Positions 23,168-31,537 of a DNA stretch of 37,732 nt are shown here, one piece after another. The stretch comes from Betaproteobacteria bacterium (lineage in GTDB: Bacteria > Pseudomonadota > Gammaproteobacteria > Burkholderiales > SG8-41). A program made the position numbers and the translations under genes. The stretch is taken from assembly GCA_023266235.1 (NCBI GenBank), contig JAHFRL010000033.1, forward strand, positions 1 through 37,732, written 5' to 3'. Within the stretch, counting starts at the first letter, position 1; every line of letters starts with the position of its first letter. The notes beneath the pieces were generated by a model. That model worked only from the letters and a program-made list of their open reading frames with translations. It was not told the origin of the DNA and did not search any database.

Positions 23168-24514
23168 TTAGAAGCCCGAGGGCTGGGCGCATCCATCGTA
23201 GTAGAGTCCCAGTTTCGGCTGCTCCAGGCAGATCTGGAATCCGCCCCAGATGTAGTTGATGACCGAGAAATCGAGACCGCCGTCGTCGCCGTAGGTCTGG
23301 AATTCGGTCTGTCCGTTGCGGGTCAGCGGCCCGGTCGGCTGCAATTCGCCGCGGAACCACTTTTTGATGGCCAGCATATCGACGCGGGCCGGAGTGGCCA
23401 GCTTCGAAACCAGCTTGTCGTAACCCGCGACCGTCTTCGCCGCCATCTTCTTCATCATGTCCACGTTCGTGTCGCCCTTCGCGTCCAGCCAGTTGAAGTT
23501 ATTGCCGGCCAGATACGCATAATTCGAAAGCGACTGCTGCTGGTCGTAGCCCATGTGCGCGAGCAGTTCCATCTGCTCGCCTTCGTCGTCCGGCAGCACG
23601 CGCCGCAGAAAGACGAGGCCGAGATCAAACGCCGATGGGGTCAGCGCGAAGTTGTTGAGCGCCAGGTGTGGCGTCTTCAACTGTCCCGGGAATGAGGCGC
23701 GGGCCAGGTTGTCCCAGCTTCCCGTATTCGAGTCGAGGTGATTCGAAGCGAGCGAGCCGAGCGACGAGTTCACGATTCCGGGCGAGCCATCGACGACGAG
23801 AAGATCGCCGACCGAAATTCCCGGCGGCAGCGCGCCCGAGATATAGAGCGTGCCTCCCGCGAGGGTGCTCGTGACCTTGCCGTTCACGTCGATGTTCAAC
23901 GTGGTGATCGGGCCGCGCGAGGGCTGGCCCACGGCGGGCAGCACCTGATAAACCTTCTGCGCCTGGAACTTGTTCGGATTGTTGACCTGGATCTGGTTGC
24001 CGTTGATGGCAACGATCGAGTCGAACACGCCGGCCGCGTTCTGGTCCGAGTTGAGCAGCGACTCGCAGAGATTGCGGAACTGCGAGATCTGCTTTTCGAG
24101 GTTGCGCTTCTTGTAGTCGCCGACCGCCTTTTTCGGGCTGTCGGTGGCCGACATCGCCAGATCCGTCATTTCGGTGCAAGCCAGGAAAAATGCCGCCTGC
24201 ACTTGCGCACGGGCCTGCACGATGGCGGCGCCGCGTCCCGCCGGTCCGCCGTCCGGATCGACTTGCCGGGTGAGCGTGCCAGGGACGAGATCGAGCGTCC
24301 ACCACAGGACGCGCGAGGACATGACTTCGGTGGGGCGCTTTTCGATCTTGTCGAACAGGAGCGAATCGCGCTGCATGGAGTCCGTGATTTTCCGGACAAA
24401 GGCTTCGAGTTGCGAGGCTACAGCTTGGGCGTTATTACCCGTGATAAAGCAGGCGATGCAGTTCAGGAAGACCTGCAGCCAAAACGTCGCGATGAAGCGA
24501 AAGATAGAGAACAT
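23168..24514 (-). CDS. Candidate major capsid protein with hydrophobic N-terminus
   Basis: A 448-residue protein placed after the portal and scaffold candidates and before the co-chaperonin, the usual slot of the capsid gene. It has mixed alpha/beta composition, an Ala/Gln/Arg helix (Val-Gln-Ala-Arg-Ala-Gln-Val-Gln-Ala-Ala-Phe), a central beta region and an aromatic C-terminus (Asp-Phe-Ser-Val-Ile-Asn-Tyr-Ile-Trp-Gly-Gly-Phe). No direct HK97 motif can be read by eye. Oddly, the start with a good AGGTGA gives an N-terminus MFSIFRFIATFWLQVFLNCI that looks like a membrane segment. The next ATG (Met47) has no convincing ribosome site. Capsid identity is inferred from synteny. Confidence 0.65.
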   Translation of the reverse strand: MFSIFRFIATFWLQVFLNCIACFITGNNAQAVASQLEAFVRKITDSMQRDSLLFDKIEKRPTEVMSSRVLWWTLDLVPGTLTRQVDPDGGPAGRGAAIVQARAQVQAAFFLACTEMTDLAMSATDSPKKAVGDYKKRNLEKQISQFRNLCESLLNSDQNAAGVFDSIVAINGNQIQVNNPNKFQAQKVYQVLPAVGQPSRGPITTLNIDVNGKVTSTLAGGTLYISGALPPGISVGDLLVVDGSPGIVNSSLGSLASNHLDSNTGSWDNLARASFPGQLKTPHLALNNFALTPSAFDLGLVFLRRVLPDDEGEQMELLAHMGYDQQQSLSNYAYLAGNNFNWLDAKGDTNVDMMKKMAAKTVAGYDKLVSKLATPARVDMLAIKKWFRGELQPTGPLTRNGQTEFQTYGDDGGLDFSVINYIWGGFQICLEQPKLGLYYDGCAQPSGF

Positions 24515-24713
24515 CGAGGCTCACCTATGCGTGGGCTTCGGGGTCTTCCGTTCGCCTTGCGGCCAGCTTGGAATTTGCTGTGTGTGGGGACCGTCGAGCA
24601 GGTCGCTGATCGGAGTTCAGGACGACTCCCGGGAATCGCTCCCGGAGGGCTTCTGGCTCACCCCGTTTTTTGGTCTGAGTCCGGCTCTCAGCGATGAACA
24701 CAGAAGCGAAACG
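24515..24713. other. Gap upstream of capsid candidate with hairpin
   Basis: The longest gene-free stretch on the late strand between 10.7 and 37 kb. It holds a GC hairpin, CTCCCGGGA (24626-24634) against TCCCGGAG (24640-24647), without a T run, so it is not an obvious terminator. No clear -35/-10 pair is visible. It may be a leader that stabilises or boosts the capsid message. Confidence 0.3.
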
Positions 24714-26123
24714 TCAGTATTTGACTTGAACTTTTTTCCCGTCGTTGAGGACGTACTTGCCGTCGAGCTGCATCGCGGCCGAGGTTTTGTGCCAGTTGAC
24801 GGTCGAGCGTTCCGGGGCTTTCGAAACGTGGGTCCAACCGGCCGCTCCGGCATCAGCGGCACCGGCATTTCCCGCCGCCGGCCGTTTCCCATCGGCGCCC
24901 GGCTGGGCGGCCGTTTTCTTGCCTTTCAGCAGGCCGGAAGCCGCGGCCACGGCGCGGGCGATATCGGGAATGATCTTTTCGTGTTTCGCGTTCACGGCCG
25001 CTTCGGCGCGCTTCAGATCGCCTTTTTTCACCAGCGCATAGTATTTATCGACGAAGCGCTGGTCTTTGATGGCGGCTTCCATCACCTTGCGGTGGATCTC
25101 GTTCAGCATGCCGGTGAATGCGCCGGGATAGTCCGCCGCCAGCTTCTTTAGATCGACGCCGAGAGCCTTCGCCTCCGCTTCGAGCGTGCGTGTCACGTGG
25201 GATTTCAGCACCGGGAAGACGGCGGAGTTGACCTGCGTATAGCGGGTGCCCATCTCGCGCTGCTCGACCTGGGCTTCGCGGTCGGAGAGTTTTTTCTGCT
25301 GCGCGTCCACTTTCTTTTCCGGAGCCTTCGCTGCGATGTCCTTGATGGTGTTGTACCAGCGCGCCAGTTGCTCGGCGGCCTTGAGCGCCTGCGGGTTGTC
25401 TTTTTGTCCGGCGAGCAGGTTGTAGATGACGCCGACGGGCGAGCCGTTGTCGAGCGTGTCGAGGACGACTTTCGCCATCACGTGATCGTAGTGCTCGGGG
25501 TTGTGCTCGGAGACGTAGCTGAGAGAATGGTTGAACGCTTTCAGCGCCGCGTCGGGATTTTCCTGGAACGCGGTCTCGACCCACTTCGGATCGCCGCGCT
25601 CGAAAAGTTCCGAGTCCTGATGGTAGGTGTCGATATCGGACTGCAGCGCTTCGATGCCTTCGACGCCGCCCAGCTGCTCGACCGATTTCGCCAGCTCGAT
25701 GGCGCCGTTGACGCCGCCGGGGATGGCTTTCGCTAGCCGCTGGTTGGCGAAGTAGAGTTGCTTGACTTCTTTTTCGACGCCCGCCGTTTTCGCGAGGTCG
25801 AAGAGCTTTTTGATTTTTCCGGGAACGCTGCGCCCGTCGCCGAGATCGACGGGGGCGTTGGGGTCGGTCGCTTGCCCGTCGCCAGTTGTGCCGTCCGCCG
25901 GTTCGCCCGCGCCCTCTACTCCGGCGTCCCCATCAGCGCCGCCAGCGTCTCCATCTGCACCAGTTCCATCTCCGCCGTCTGCAGGGCCTGCATCCCCAGC
26001 TCCATCGCCAGCTCCCGCTCCCCCTCCTCCGCCAAGATCGCCCAAAGCGGCGGCTCCGGCGGCGAAGAACATCGTACCCGCGAACATGAAATGGTTGAGT
26101 AGAAAACTAAGCAGTCGGTGCAT
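24714..26123 (-). CDS. Candidate scaffolding protein (469 aa)
   Basis: It lies between portal and capsid candidates, the scaffold position. After a hydrophobic start (MHRLLSFLLNHFMFAGTMFF), residues about 28-90 are an extreme Gly/Ala/Asp low-complexity stretch. The rest is helical and charged, with a coiled-coil-like Lys-Lys-Leu-Ser-Asp-Arg-Glu-Ala-Gln-Val-Glu-Gln-Arg region near 290 and a basic, Ala-rich end, as in scaffolds that pair an acidic disordered part with a basic C-terminal capsid-binding helix. AGGAG six bases before the ATG supports the hydrophobic start. It overlaps the portal gene's end by 17 bases. A minor head protein is the alternative. Confidence 0.6.
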   Translation of the reverse strand: MHRLLSFLLNHFMFAGTMFFAAGAAALGDLGGGGGAGAGDGAGDAGPADGGDGTGADGDAGGADGDAGVEGAGEPADGTTGDGQATDPNAPVDLGDGRSVPGKIKKLFDLAKTAGVEKEVKQLYFANQRLAKAIPGGVNGAIELAKSVEQLGGVEGIEALQSDIDTYHQDSELFERGDPKWVETAFQENPDAALKAFNHSLSYVSEHNPEHYDHVMAKVVLDTLDNGSPVGVIYNLLAGQKDNPQALKAAEQLARWYNTIKDIAAKAPEKKVDAQQKKLSDREAQVEQREMGTRYTQVNSAVFPVLKSHVTRTLEAEAKALGVDLKKLAADYPGAFTGMLNEIHRKVMEAAIKDQRFVDKYYALVKKGDLKRAEAAVNAKHEKIIPDIARAVAAASGLLKGKKTAAQPGADGKRPAAGNAGAADAGAAGWTHVSKAPERSTVNWHKTSAAMQLDGKYVLNDGKKVQVKY

Positions 26124-28464
26124 GGAGTGCTCCTGTCGGTGGTGGTGTCAGTGGCGGCGCGAGAGCCGCCGGAGTCGCCGCGGCGAGCCCCGGTTTCTTC
26201 GGTGGCGCGCCTGCAGTTGCGGGCGGCGCTCCGGGAAGCGCTCCTGCCGCTGGGACCGGTGGCGGGGGAACGATACCCAAGAGATCGGGCGGGATCAGGA
26301 TTCCGGAACTCTGCGCTTTGGTTAAGTGCGCGATGAGGTGGAGTTCGAGATCCTCTACCTTTTCCGGCGCGCTTTCGAGCATTTCGAGCGTCTTCGCATC
26401 GTTCAGGATGCGCACGCAGGTCCGCGCTTCCTCGATGTGATCGTCGGCCAGGCGGATTTTGATGCTGGAGGTCATGACCGGAGGTTCTGCGGGCAACGGC
26501 GGAGCCGGAGTTCCGGGCGCAATGGCGGCGATCGCCTGGGCGGCGGCTTGCGTTTTTTGCTGGTCGCGCTCTGCCGTCGCTGAGAGGTCCGGGATCGGCC
26601 CGTCTCCGGCCTGCATCTCATCCCACTCGGCCAGTTGCTTGTCGCGGGCGGCCGCGCCTTTAATCGTGATGTCGAGCCCGCTCGCGTCTTTGAGCGCGAC
26701 CAGGTTGTCGGGTTCTTGAAATAGTTGCGCGGCGACGGGATTGGTCGGAACGGCTCCAAACAATCCCAGCCACTTATTCGAGGTGTCGGTGTAGGACTCG
26801 GGGAAGTTCTGGTCGGTGATGGCCGAGCAAAGGAAGCCGCCGCGCTTCAATACGCCCACGTCGATGTCGATGGTTTTGGTCTTGTCTTCTTTTTGCGGCA
26901 GCACGGCCGAAATCGTTTCCTGATCGCGCTTCGCAGCCAAACGCGCCGCCTGCCAGTTGATTCCGGCGGCAAATTCCAGATAGGGCACCCACACGATCGC
27001 CATCAGGCCGAGCGACATTTGCTTCGCCTGGGCGTAGGCGGTCGCGGTTTTCTGGTCTTCCATGTTGGCGCCGAAAAGCGCGGGCTGGTTGCCGGTGATG
27101 AACTGCGAGAGCGGCCCCTGCAGGTTCTGCACCCACGCCGGAAAGCTGGCGGGCACATCCACTGCCGTTTCCTGGAAGATACTCTCGGAGAGCGGCTTGC
27201 CGGCCTGCCCGGCCATCGCGCTGTATTCCCCGTAACGCGAAAACTGCTCCATGATGGCCTGCATGGATTCGACGCCCACGTCGAGCCAGGTGCGCGGGAT
27301 GCACTTGTGGATCATCTCCGAGTACATCCCGATGGCGTCGTTGAATTCCATCTGCACCGGGACCATCGGATCGGAGAGGGAAGGGCGCGCGTTGCCGGTG
27401 CCGGGAAGGGCGTGCATGCAGCGCACCTGCTCATCCATGGCGATCGCTTTTGCGCCGCAAAAGACCTGGCCGATGAACTTCACCCGGCAGCCCTTCGGGA
27501 AAAGGCCGGGATTGTCTTCGCCGTCGCCGATCCAAAACGCCTGCCGGTCGCGATCGAGTGTGCGGAAAGCGGAGCGGCGAAACCACCAGCGGTCTTCCGT
27601 CACCAGATAGGCCAGGGTGTCGGCGGAAACTTGCGCGATGCCTTCATCGACGGCGATGCGCGACATGCGGGCGATTTCATTGTTCGGGACCTGGCCGCGG
27701 GCCGAGTCTTCGATCTTGTTCGCCTGGTCCGGGTTGTCTTCCTGGGCGACCGTCTTGTCGATTTCCCGGGAGACTTTGCAGTAGGGCCACGTCTGGAATT
27801 TGCCGACGATCGGAACCTTCGTTTCGAGCACGCCGAAGTATTCCGTGAACTCGGCGCCCTGCGGGTTGCCATCCTCATCGACCCCGCACTTCTCTTCGTC
27901 GGCTTTGTAGCCGGTGACGGCGACGACGCGGCCGTCGGTCCACATCAGCCGCGCCACATCCATCTGCGCGACTTTCGGCGGGTTGTACTTCTGGTAGACC
28001 TCGACGTATTTTTCCGCTTCGCGCGCGGCTTTCACCGAATCGCCCTGTTTCGGCTTGTCCGGCTCCATGCGCGACGGCGCCGCGTTCTGCGAGAACACGG
28101 CCATGAAGATCTTGGCGTTGGCGGTGAAGATGTTGAACTCTTCCTCGAAAAACTCTTCCTGGTTGCCGTCTTCGCCGCCGAGCGTCGCTCCGGCCGGGCC
28201 CACCTGAAACTGTCCCGCATCGGCGTTCCAGTACGGATGCTGGATGCCGATATAGAAGTAGCGCCGCAAGGTGCAGCGGATCAGCTCGATCATGCGCGCC
28301 CATTCGTCGCGCTGGTCGAATTTCGTGCAGATGGAACGCAGCTCCTGGATCCGCTCTAGCGAGAGGTTCGAGAAGTCCTCGGCGTAGGGCTTGCCGTCGG
28401 TCGTCTCGTAGTGCGCAGTGGAACCTTCGGCGTCCGCCGTGAGTTGTTCGATTACGTCAGGCAT
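26107..28464 (-). CDS. Portal protein
   Basis: A 785-residue protein, in the size range of podovirus (P22-type) portals and larger than siphovirus ones. The N-terminal region has Arg-Arg-Tyr-Phe-Tyr-Ile-Gly-Ile-Gln-His-Pro-Tyr-Trp, followed by an Asn-rich Phe-Asn-Ile-Phe-Thr-Ala-Asn-Ala-Lys segment, typical of portals where the wing domain begins. The central part contains Val-Pro-Val-Gln-Met-Glu-Phe-Asn-Asp-Ala-Ile-Gly-Met-Tyr-Ser-Glu-Met and Lys-Thr-Ala-Thr-Ala-Tyr-Ala-Gln-Ala-Lys-Gln-Met, as in the stem and clip region. The C-terminal about 60 residues are Pro/Ala-rich. It forms the dodecameric DNA channel where TerL docks. Its place after terminase and before scaffold and capsid agrees. 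Confidence 0.8.
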   Translation of the reverse strand: MPDVIEQLTADAEGSTAHYETTDGKPYAEDFSNLSLERIQELRSICTKFDQRDEWARMIELIRCTLRRYFYIGIQHPYWNADAGQFQVGPAGATLGGEDGNQEEFFEEEFNIFTANAKIFMAVFSQNAAPSRMEPDKPKQGDSVKAAREAEKYVEVYQKYNPPKVAQMDVARLMWTDGRVVAVTGYKADEEKCGVDEDGNPQGAEFTEYFGVLETKVPIVGKFQTWPYCKVSREIDKTVAQEDNPDQANKIEDSARGQVPNNEIARMSRIAVDEGIAQVSADTLAYLVTEDRWWFRRSAFRTLDRDRQAFWIGDGEDNPGLFPKGCRVKFIGQVFCGAKAIAMDEQVRCMHALPGTGNARPSLSDPMVPVQMEFNDAIGMYSEMIHKCIPRTWLDVGVESMQAIMEQFSRYGEYSAMAGQAGKPLSESIFQETAVDVPASFPAWVQNLQGPLSQFITGNQPALFGANMEDQKTATAYAQAKQMSLGLMAIVWVPYLEFAAGINWQAARLAAKRDQETISAVLPQKEDKTKTIDIDVGVLKRGGFLCSAITDQNFPESYTDTSNKWLGLFGAVPTNPVAAQLFQEPDNLVALKDASGLDITIKGAAARDKQLAEWDEMQAGDGPIPDLSATAERDQQKTQAAAQAIAAIAPGTPAPPLPAEPPVMTSSIKIRLADDHIEEARTCVRILNDAKTLEMLESAPEKVEDLELHLIAHLTKAQSSGILIPPDLLGIVPPPPVPAAGALPGAPPATAGAPPKKPGLAAATPAALAPPLTPPPTGALHAPTA

Positions 28465-28467
28465 GGG

Positions 28468-28647
28468 TTACCGGTGCAGGTCTCCGCTTATGAAGCGCTT
28501 CCCCAGGATGCCGCGCGCCCGGATGTGCGGATCCGGGCTATGGCTTTCTTTCGCCGCTTCCTGTTTCTTCGACACTCCGTGCTGGGCGGCCGCTCGGGTC
28601 AGGGCGCCGGGATGACGCACGGCTTTCTGGATCCACTTCTTGGCCAT
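28468..28647 (-). CDS. Small conserved phage protein (MAKKWIQKA type, 59 aa)
   Basis: The N-terminus MAKKWIQKAVRHPGALTRAA is a phrase I recall from short proteins near phage portal genes (Lys-Lys-Trp-Ile-Gln-Lys-Ala-x-x-x-Pro-Gly-Ala-Leu). AAGGAA lies before the ATG. Basic, helical and ending three bases before the portal start; probably a minor capsid or assembly protein, but its function is unknown. Confidence 0.7.
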   Translation of the reverse strand: MAKKWIQKAVRHPGALTRAAAQHGVSKKQEAAKESHSPDPHIRARGILGKRFISGDLHR

Positions 28648-28735
28648 GGGCTGTTCCTTGTCGGAGCGCGAGGCGCCGCGCCAGGCGGCGCATATTCTGG
28701 CGAAACTCGACGAGTTGCGTGCGCGAGTTCGCCAT
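28538..28735 (-). CDS. Possible 65-residue basic protein
   Basis: The ATG lies three bases after the stop of the 55-residue gene upstream. The first 27 residues (MANSRTQLVEFRQNMRRLAR and onward) look like a genuine amphipathic basic helix. The rest overlaps the MAKKW gene by 110 bases in another frame and is Arg/Ser/Pro-rich, likely unconstrained. It is either a real overlapping gene or a short peptide with a longer frame by chance. Confidence 0.4.
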   Translation of the reverse strand: MANSRTQLVEFRQNMRRLARRLALRQGTAHGQEVDPESRASSRRPDPSGRPARSVEETGSGERKP

Positions 28736-28738
28736 GGA

Positions 28739-28906
28739 TTACTTTTTCTTTTTTCGCACCGGCAGGTTTTTCTCCGGCGTCGCGGCGAAGTCGTGGAGCT
28801 GCCGCTCGGACATTCGCAGCAGCCCACGGTTCGCCTTGTGCAGCTTCTCCGGCGCGTCTTTGGCAATCGCCATGACGCGCCGCTCTTTGATGGAGAGAGC
28901 GGGCAC
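28739..28906 (-). CDS. Small conserved phage protein (55 aa)
   Basis: Starts with GTG six bases after the fibre gene stop and reads MPALSIKERRVMAIAKDAPE, then Leu-Leu-Arg-Met-Ser-Glu-Arg-Gln-Leu-His-Asp-Phe-Ala-Ala-Thr-Pro-Glu-Lys-Asn-Leu-Pro and a Lys-rich tail. The Ser-x-x-Gln-Leu-x-Asp-Phe-Ala-x-Thr-Pro-x-Lys-x-Leu-Pro phrase is common in short phage proteins encoded next to portal or capsid genes. The role is unknown, probably virion-associated or DNA-binding given the basic end. Confidence 0.7.
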   Translation of the reverse strand: MPALSIKERRVMAIAKDAPEKLHKANRGLLRMSERQLHDFAATPEKNLPVRKKKK

Positions 28907-28911
28907 TGGTT

Positions 28912-30636
28912 TCAGTTGACGACTTCGACGGTGAGGTCCTGCAGGATCGGAGTCGCGCCGTCAGTCCCGGTGGTATGCAGGTAGACCACGTCGATGCGTG
29001 CTTCGCTGGCCAGGTTCAAAGAGCCGACCGCTGCCGCTCCAATGGTTGGACCGGTGGCGGCCGCAACCGTCGTGGCTGCACCATACGAGGCTGTCAGCCA
29101 ACCGGTGCCGGCGAGGATCGAGCCCGCCGTGGCACTCGCGCCAGCGACCGTTGTCTTGAGGTTCTGGCAGAACGACCATTGATCGGCGTTCGAAGTGACG
29201 AGGGTGGCGGTGACCGTCGGGCCGCCGAGAATAACCCCGGCGCCGGCGGTATTCGACCCGTCGGCATTCCAGAGGAATTGGATCGTGCTGATCGTCGCGG
29301 TCGAGCCGGCGGAGGCTTCTTTCACCAGGCCGCAGATTCGGATGGTGCGCCCGACGTAATTCATGAAGCCGGCGGGAAGTTCGACCGTTCCAATCACCGC
29401 GGGGACTGTCGTTGCCGGAGCGGTTGCGCCGGTGAAGGGCAGGGACGCGGAAACGACACCCGGAAGCGCGATGTGGTTCGACGGAGCGTAGGCGTAAGAA
29501 ATGCGGGAGTTCGTGTTCCCGACGTAGTCGCTCGTCGAAGAGGTTCCACCCGTCCCCACCCAGATGCGCGCCGTATTGACCGGGTAACTGGTGAAATAGG
29601 CGGTCGATCCGGACTGGCTGTAAGTGGAATTCGCCAGCGCACAAGCGGCGGTCACGGTTTCGATCTGCGTCAAGGTGCAGTGCATCGACGCGACCGGAAC
29701 GCGGTAGGCGAGCGCGTAGGTTCCACCTGAAAGCGAGAGATACGCGACCCAACCCACGGCGCCGTTCGATGCGGCCGGAGTTGTCCAGCCGATCGCCTGC
29801 GAAGCGGTGGAGGTGAAATTGTACGTGGCGGAGCAAGGCCCTTCATTCCCCAGAACATCGACGTACGCGATGCAGCCGTAGACGGTCGAGCCCCAGGAAG
29901 CCGAGCCGGCAATGCCGGAAGCGGCGCCGAGATTCGATCCAACTGTCCCCGAGGTCAGCGTGGCCGGCACGGCCAGCACCGTCGCCGAGGAAGGAGTCGC
30001 ATTCCAGTACTGCGGCGGCCCGACCGTATCGTCTTCAAAGCTCACATTCGCGTACGGCAGCAAAGCCGCAAAGGCCGCGGCTTTCGAGGCATAGCAGTTG
30101 GTGCAGGAAGTGTTCAGCCGGAGAGGCCACCCCGGAGCGAGTGCGACGACGCCGCCACCCCAGTTAAAAGCGTCGAGCTGCGCTTCCGCCAGCCCATTCG
30201 TGCCGGACAACACTTGCGCGCCGACACCGTGCGTGTAGGTGAAGCTGGCCGTCACGGTGCAGGTCACAAAAACTCCGTCCTGGTTCATGCCTTGCGCTTT
30301 ATAGCAGCCGGAGACGGACGTGGGGACGACGAGCTCCGGAGTGCCGTCCGAAATCACGATGGGCACGCCGACGGCGAAGGGTTCGACGGCGCGGCCGTCC
30401 GGCAGCACAACATAGCCGCCGCGGATGGTCATCGAGGACGACCCGGTCGCAGCGTTGCCGGTGTAAACGCTGGCGCCGGCGTAGTTGTAGTTGTTGGCGA
30501 CGAAGCGGCCGGCGGCGAAGGAAACGTTCGAGCCGGGAGTGGAGTTCGCGATGGTGGGAATTGCCTGCGCGCCCGCCAGCAAGGCAATGGCAAGGACAGT
30601 GCAGAGGGTAGAGAGCAACGTGCGGGCGTAGTTCAT
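28912..30636 (-). CDS. Secreted-looking fibre protein (574 aa)
   Basis: The ATG at 30636 is chosen over 30900 because AGGAG lies ahead of it and because it opens a perfect signal peptide: MNYARTLLSTLCTVLAIALL, then Ala-Gly-Ala-Gln-Ala. The mature part is Ser/Thr/Gly/Ala/Val-rich with Gly-Arg-Phe-Val-Ala-Asn-Asn-Tyr-Asn-Tyr near the start, Cys-Thr-Asn-Cys-Tyr, a fibronectin-like middle (Tyr-Gly-Cys-Ile-Ala-Tyr-Val-Asp-Val) and a jelly-roll-like C-terminus ending Leu-Thr-Val-Glu-Val-Val-Asn. It resembles the fibres at 6.5-10.7 kb in style but sits alone upstream of the portal. Adhesin, fibre or exported decoy are all possible. Confidence 0.6.
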   Translation of the reverse strand: MNYARTLLSTLCTVLAIALLAGAQAIPTIANSTPGSNVSFAAGRFVANNYNYAGASVYTGNAATGSSSMTIRGGYVVLPDGRAVEPFAVGVPIVISDGTPELVVPTSVSGCYKAQGMNQDGVFVTCTVTASFTYTHGVGAQVLSGTNGLAEAQLDAFNWGGGVVALAPGWPLRLNTSCTNCYASKAAAFAALLPYANVSFEDDTVGPPQYWNATPSSATVLAVPATLTSGTVGSNLGAASGIAGSASWGSTVYGCIAYVDVLGNEGPCSATYNFTSTASQAIGWTTPAASNGAVGWVAYLSLSGGTYALAYRVPVASMHCTLTQIETVTAACALANSTYSQSGSTAYFTSYPVNTARIWVGTGGTSSTSDYVGNTNSRISYAYAPSNHIALPGVVSASLPFTGATAPATTVPAVIGTVELPAGFMNYVGRTIRICGLVKEASAGSTATISTIQFLWNADGSNTAGAGVILGGPTVTATLVTSNADQWSFCQNLKTTVAGASATAGSILAGTGWLTASYGAATTVAAATGPTIGAAAVGSLNLASEARIDVVYLHTTGTDGATPILQDLTVEVVN

Positions 30637-30688
30637 TTCAATTTTCTCCTGTTGGGAAAAAGCGGTTGCTGCGGTGGACTCGGTCGGC

Positions 30689-31018
30689 TTACTCTTCACA
30701 GGCGGCGCGGCCGTAGCTGCCAGCCATGTCGTCGGCGTCAAAATCGTCTGCGGCGCTCGTTCCATCCTCGTCGCCGTCCGGCTCTTCGTGGCCGTGCATC
30801 TGGTCCATGTGGCCGCGGGCCTCGGCATAGGTGCCGTGCTCGCCGTGCTCGACCCGGCCATCGGGATGCGTGTGTTTCGAACGGAAGCCGCCGCCTTCAT
30901 CCTCGTGAATCTCGTGATGGTGGAGGCCGTCGCCTTTGCCGCTCGTGCCGCTGGCAGCGGCGGGTTCGTGTTTCGGGGCGCGCTCTGGGTCGATGTGTCC
31001 TACTCCGTGAGCAAACAT
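30689..31018 (-). CDS. Histidine-rich acidic protein
   Basis: A 109-residue protein with 17 His and many Asp/Glu. Core: His-His-His-Glu-Ile-His-Glu-Asp-Glu-Gly-Gly-Gly-Phe-Arg-Ser-Lys-His-Thr-His-Pro-Asp-Gly, then His-Gly-Glu-His-Gly-Thr-Tyr-Ala-Glu-Ala-Arg-Gly-His-Met. A similar His-rich peptide occurs, as I recall, in other phages near portal genes. It could bind divalent metals or act as a small assembly factor. GAGGT precedes the ATG. No enzymatic motif. Confidence 0.65.
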   Translation of the reverse strand: MFAHGVGHIDPERAPKHEPAAASGTSGKGDGLHHHEIHEDEGGGFRSKHTHPDGRVEHGEHGTYAEARGHMDQMHGHEEPDGDEDGTSAADDFDADDMAGSYGRAACEE

Positions 31019-31057
31019 GGTGTCAGTGACCTCGATTCGTAAAGTGAGAAAACGGGC

Positions 31058-31537
31058 TTAGTCGGCGGGCTCGACTTCAACTTCAGGCTCGGGGAATTCG
31101 GCTTCCGCGTCAGCTTGTTCCGCGGCTTTATGGCTGTCAGCGGCAACCTGAGCTTCCAGCAGCACGATCTGCGCCCGGGCTTCGGTGAGTTGGGCGAGGC
31201 TTTTCTGTAAGAGCTCGTCTGCGGCGGTGACATCCCATTCCCCCTGTCCGCGTTGCGCGATGATCTGGGCCGGGGTCGTGATCCCCTTGTCCTTTTTGAA
31301 CTCGGCCGAAAATTCCTGCGAGACGTGCACCACATCGTGCTCGATGTAGACACGCGGCTGATAGCCGATCTGTTGTTTCTCGATGGCCGATTCGCGGGAG
31401 GGATCGATGAAGGCGAGATCGAGAACGGGTTCGCCATTCGCGCCGGCATGCGTCGGCGTGTTGCGAACGGCAAGGACGAGAGCGTTCAGGCTGCGGCCAA
31501 AGGCGGAATAGCGGACGATGTCAGCGAGTTTCGGCAT
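31058..31537 (-). CDS. Hypothetical accessory structural protein (159 aa)
   Basis: The ATG at 31537 is preferred over one ten codons upstream because AGGAG lies nine bases before it. Residues 1-95 are mixed alpha/beta (Asp-Ile-Val-Arg-Tyr-Ser-Ala-Phe-Gly, Val-Leu-Asp-Leu-Ala-Phe-Ile-Asp-Pro, Val-Tyr-Ile-Glu-His-Asp-Val-Val-His-Val). About 105-140 is a Leu/Ala/Glu coiled coil. The tail is very acidic (Glu-Phe-Pro-Glu-Pro-Glu-Val-Glu). Shape and position resemble capsid-accessory proteins, without family assignment. Confidence 0.6.
   Translation of the reverse strand: MPKLADIVRYSAFGRSLNALVLAVRNTPTHAGANGEPVLDLAFIDPSRESAIEKQQIGYQPRVYIEHDVVHVSQEFSAEFKKDKGITTPAQIIAQRGQGEWDVTAADELLQKSLAQLTEARAQIVLLEAQVAADSHKAAEQADAEAEFPEPEVEVEPAD

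Noticed and set aside
24626..24647. Hairpin upstream of the capsid candidate as a terminator
   Set aside because: There is no T run after it on either strand, and the downstream genes need read-through transcription.
26725..28359. 544-residue rightward frame
   Set aside because: It lies wholly antisense to the portal gene, with Arg/His/Val/Asp-rich composition typical of a high-GC shadow.
30636..30900. Upstream start for the fibre gene at 30900
   Set aside because: The extra 88 residues are antisense to the His-rich gene and low-complexity; the ATG at 30636 has AGGAG and begins a signal peptide.
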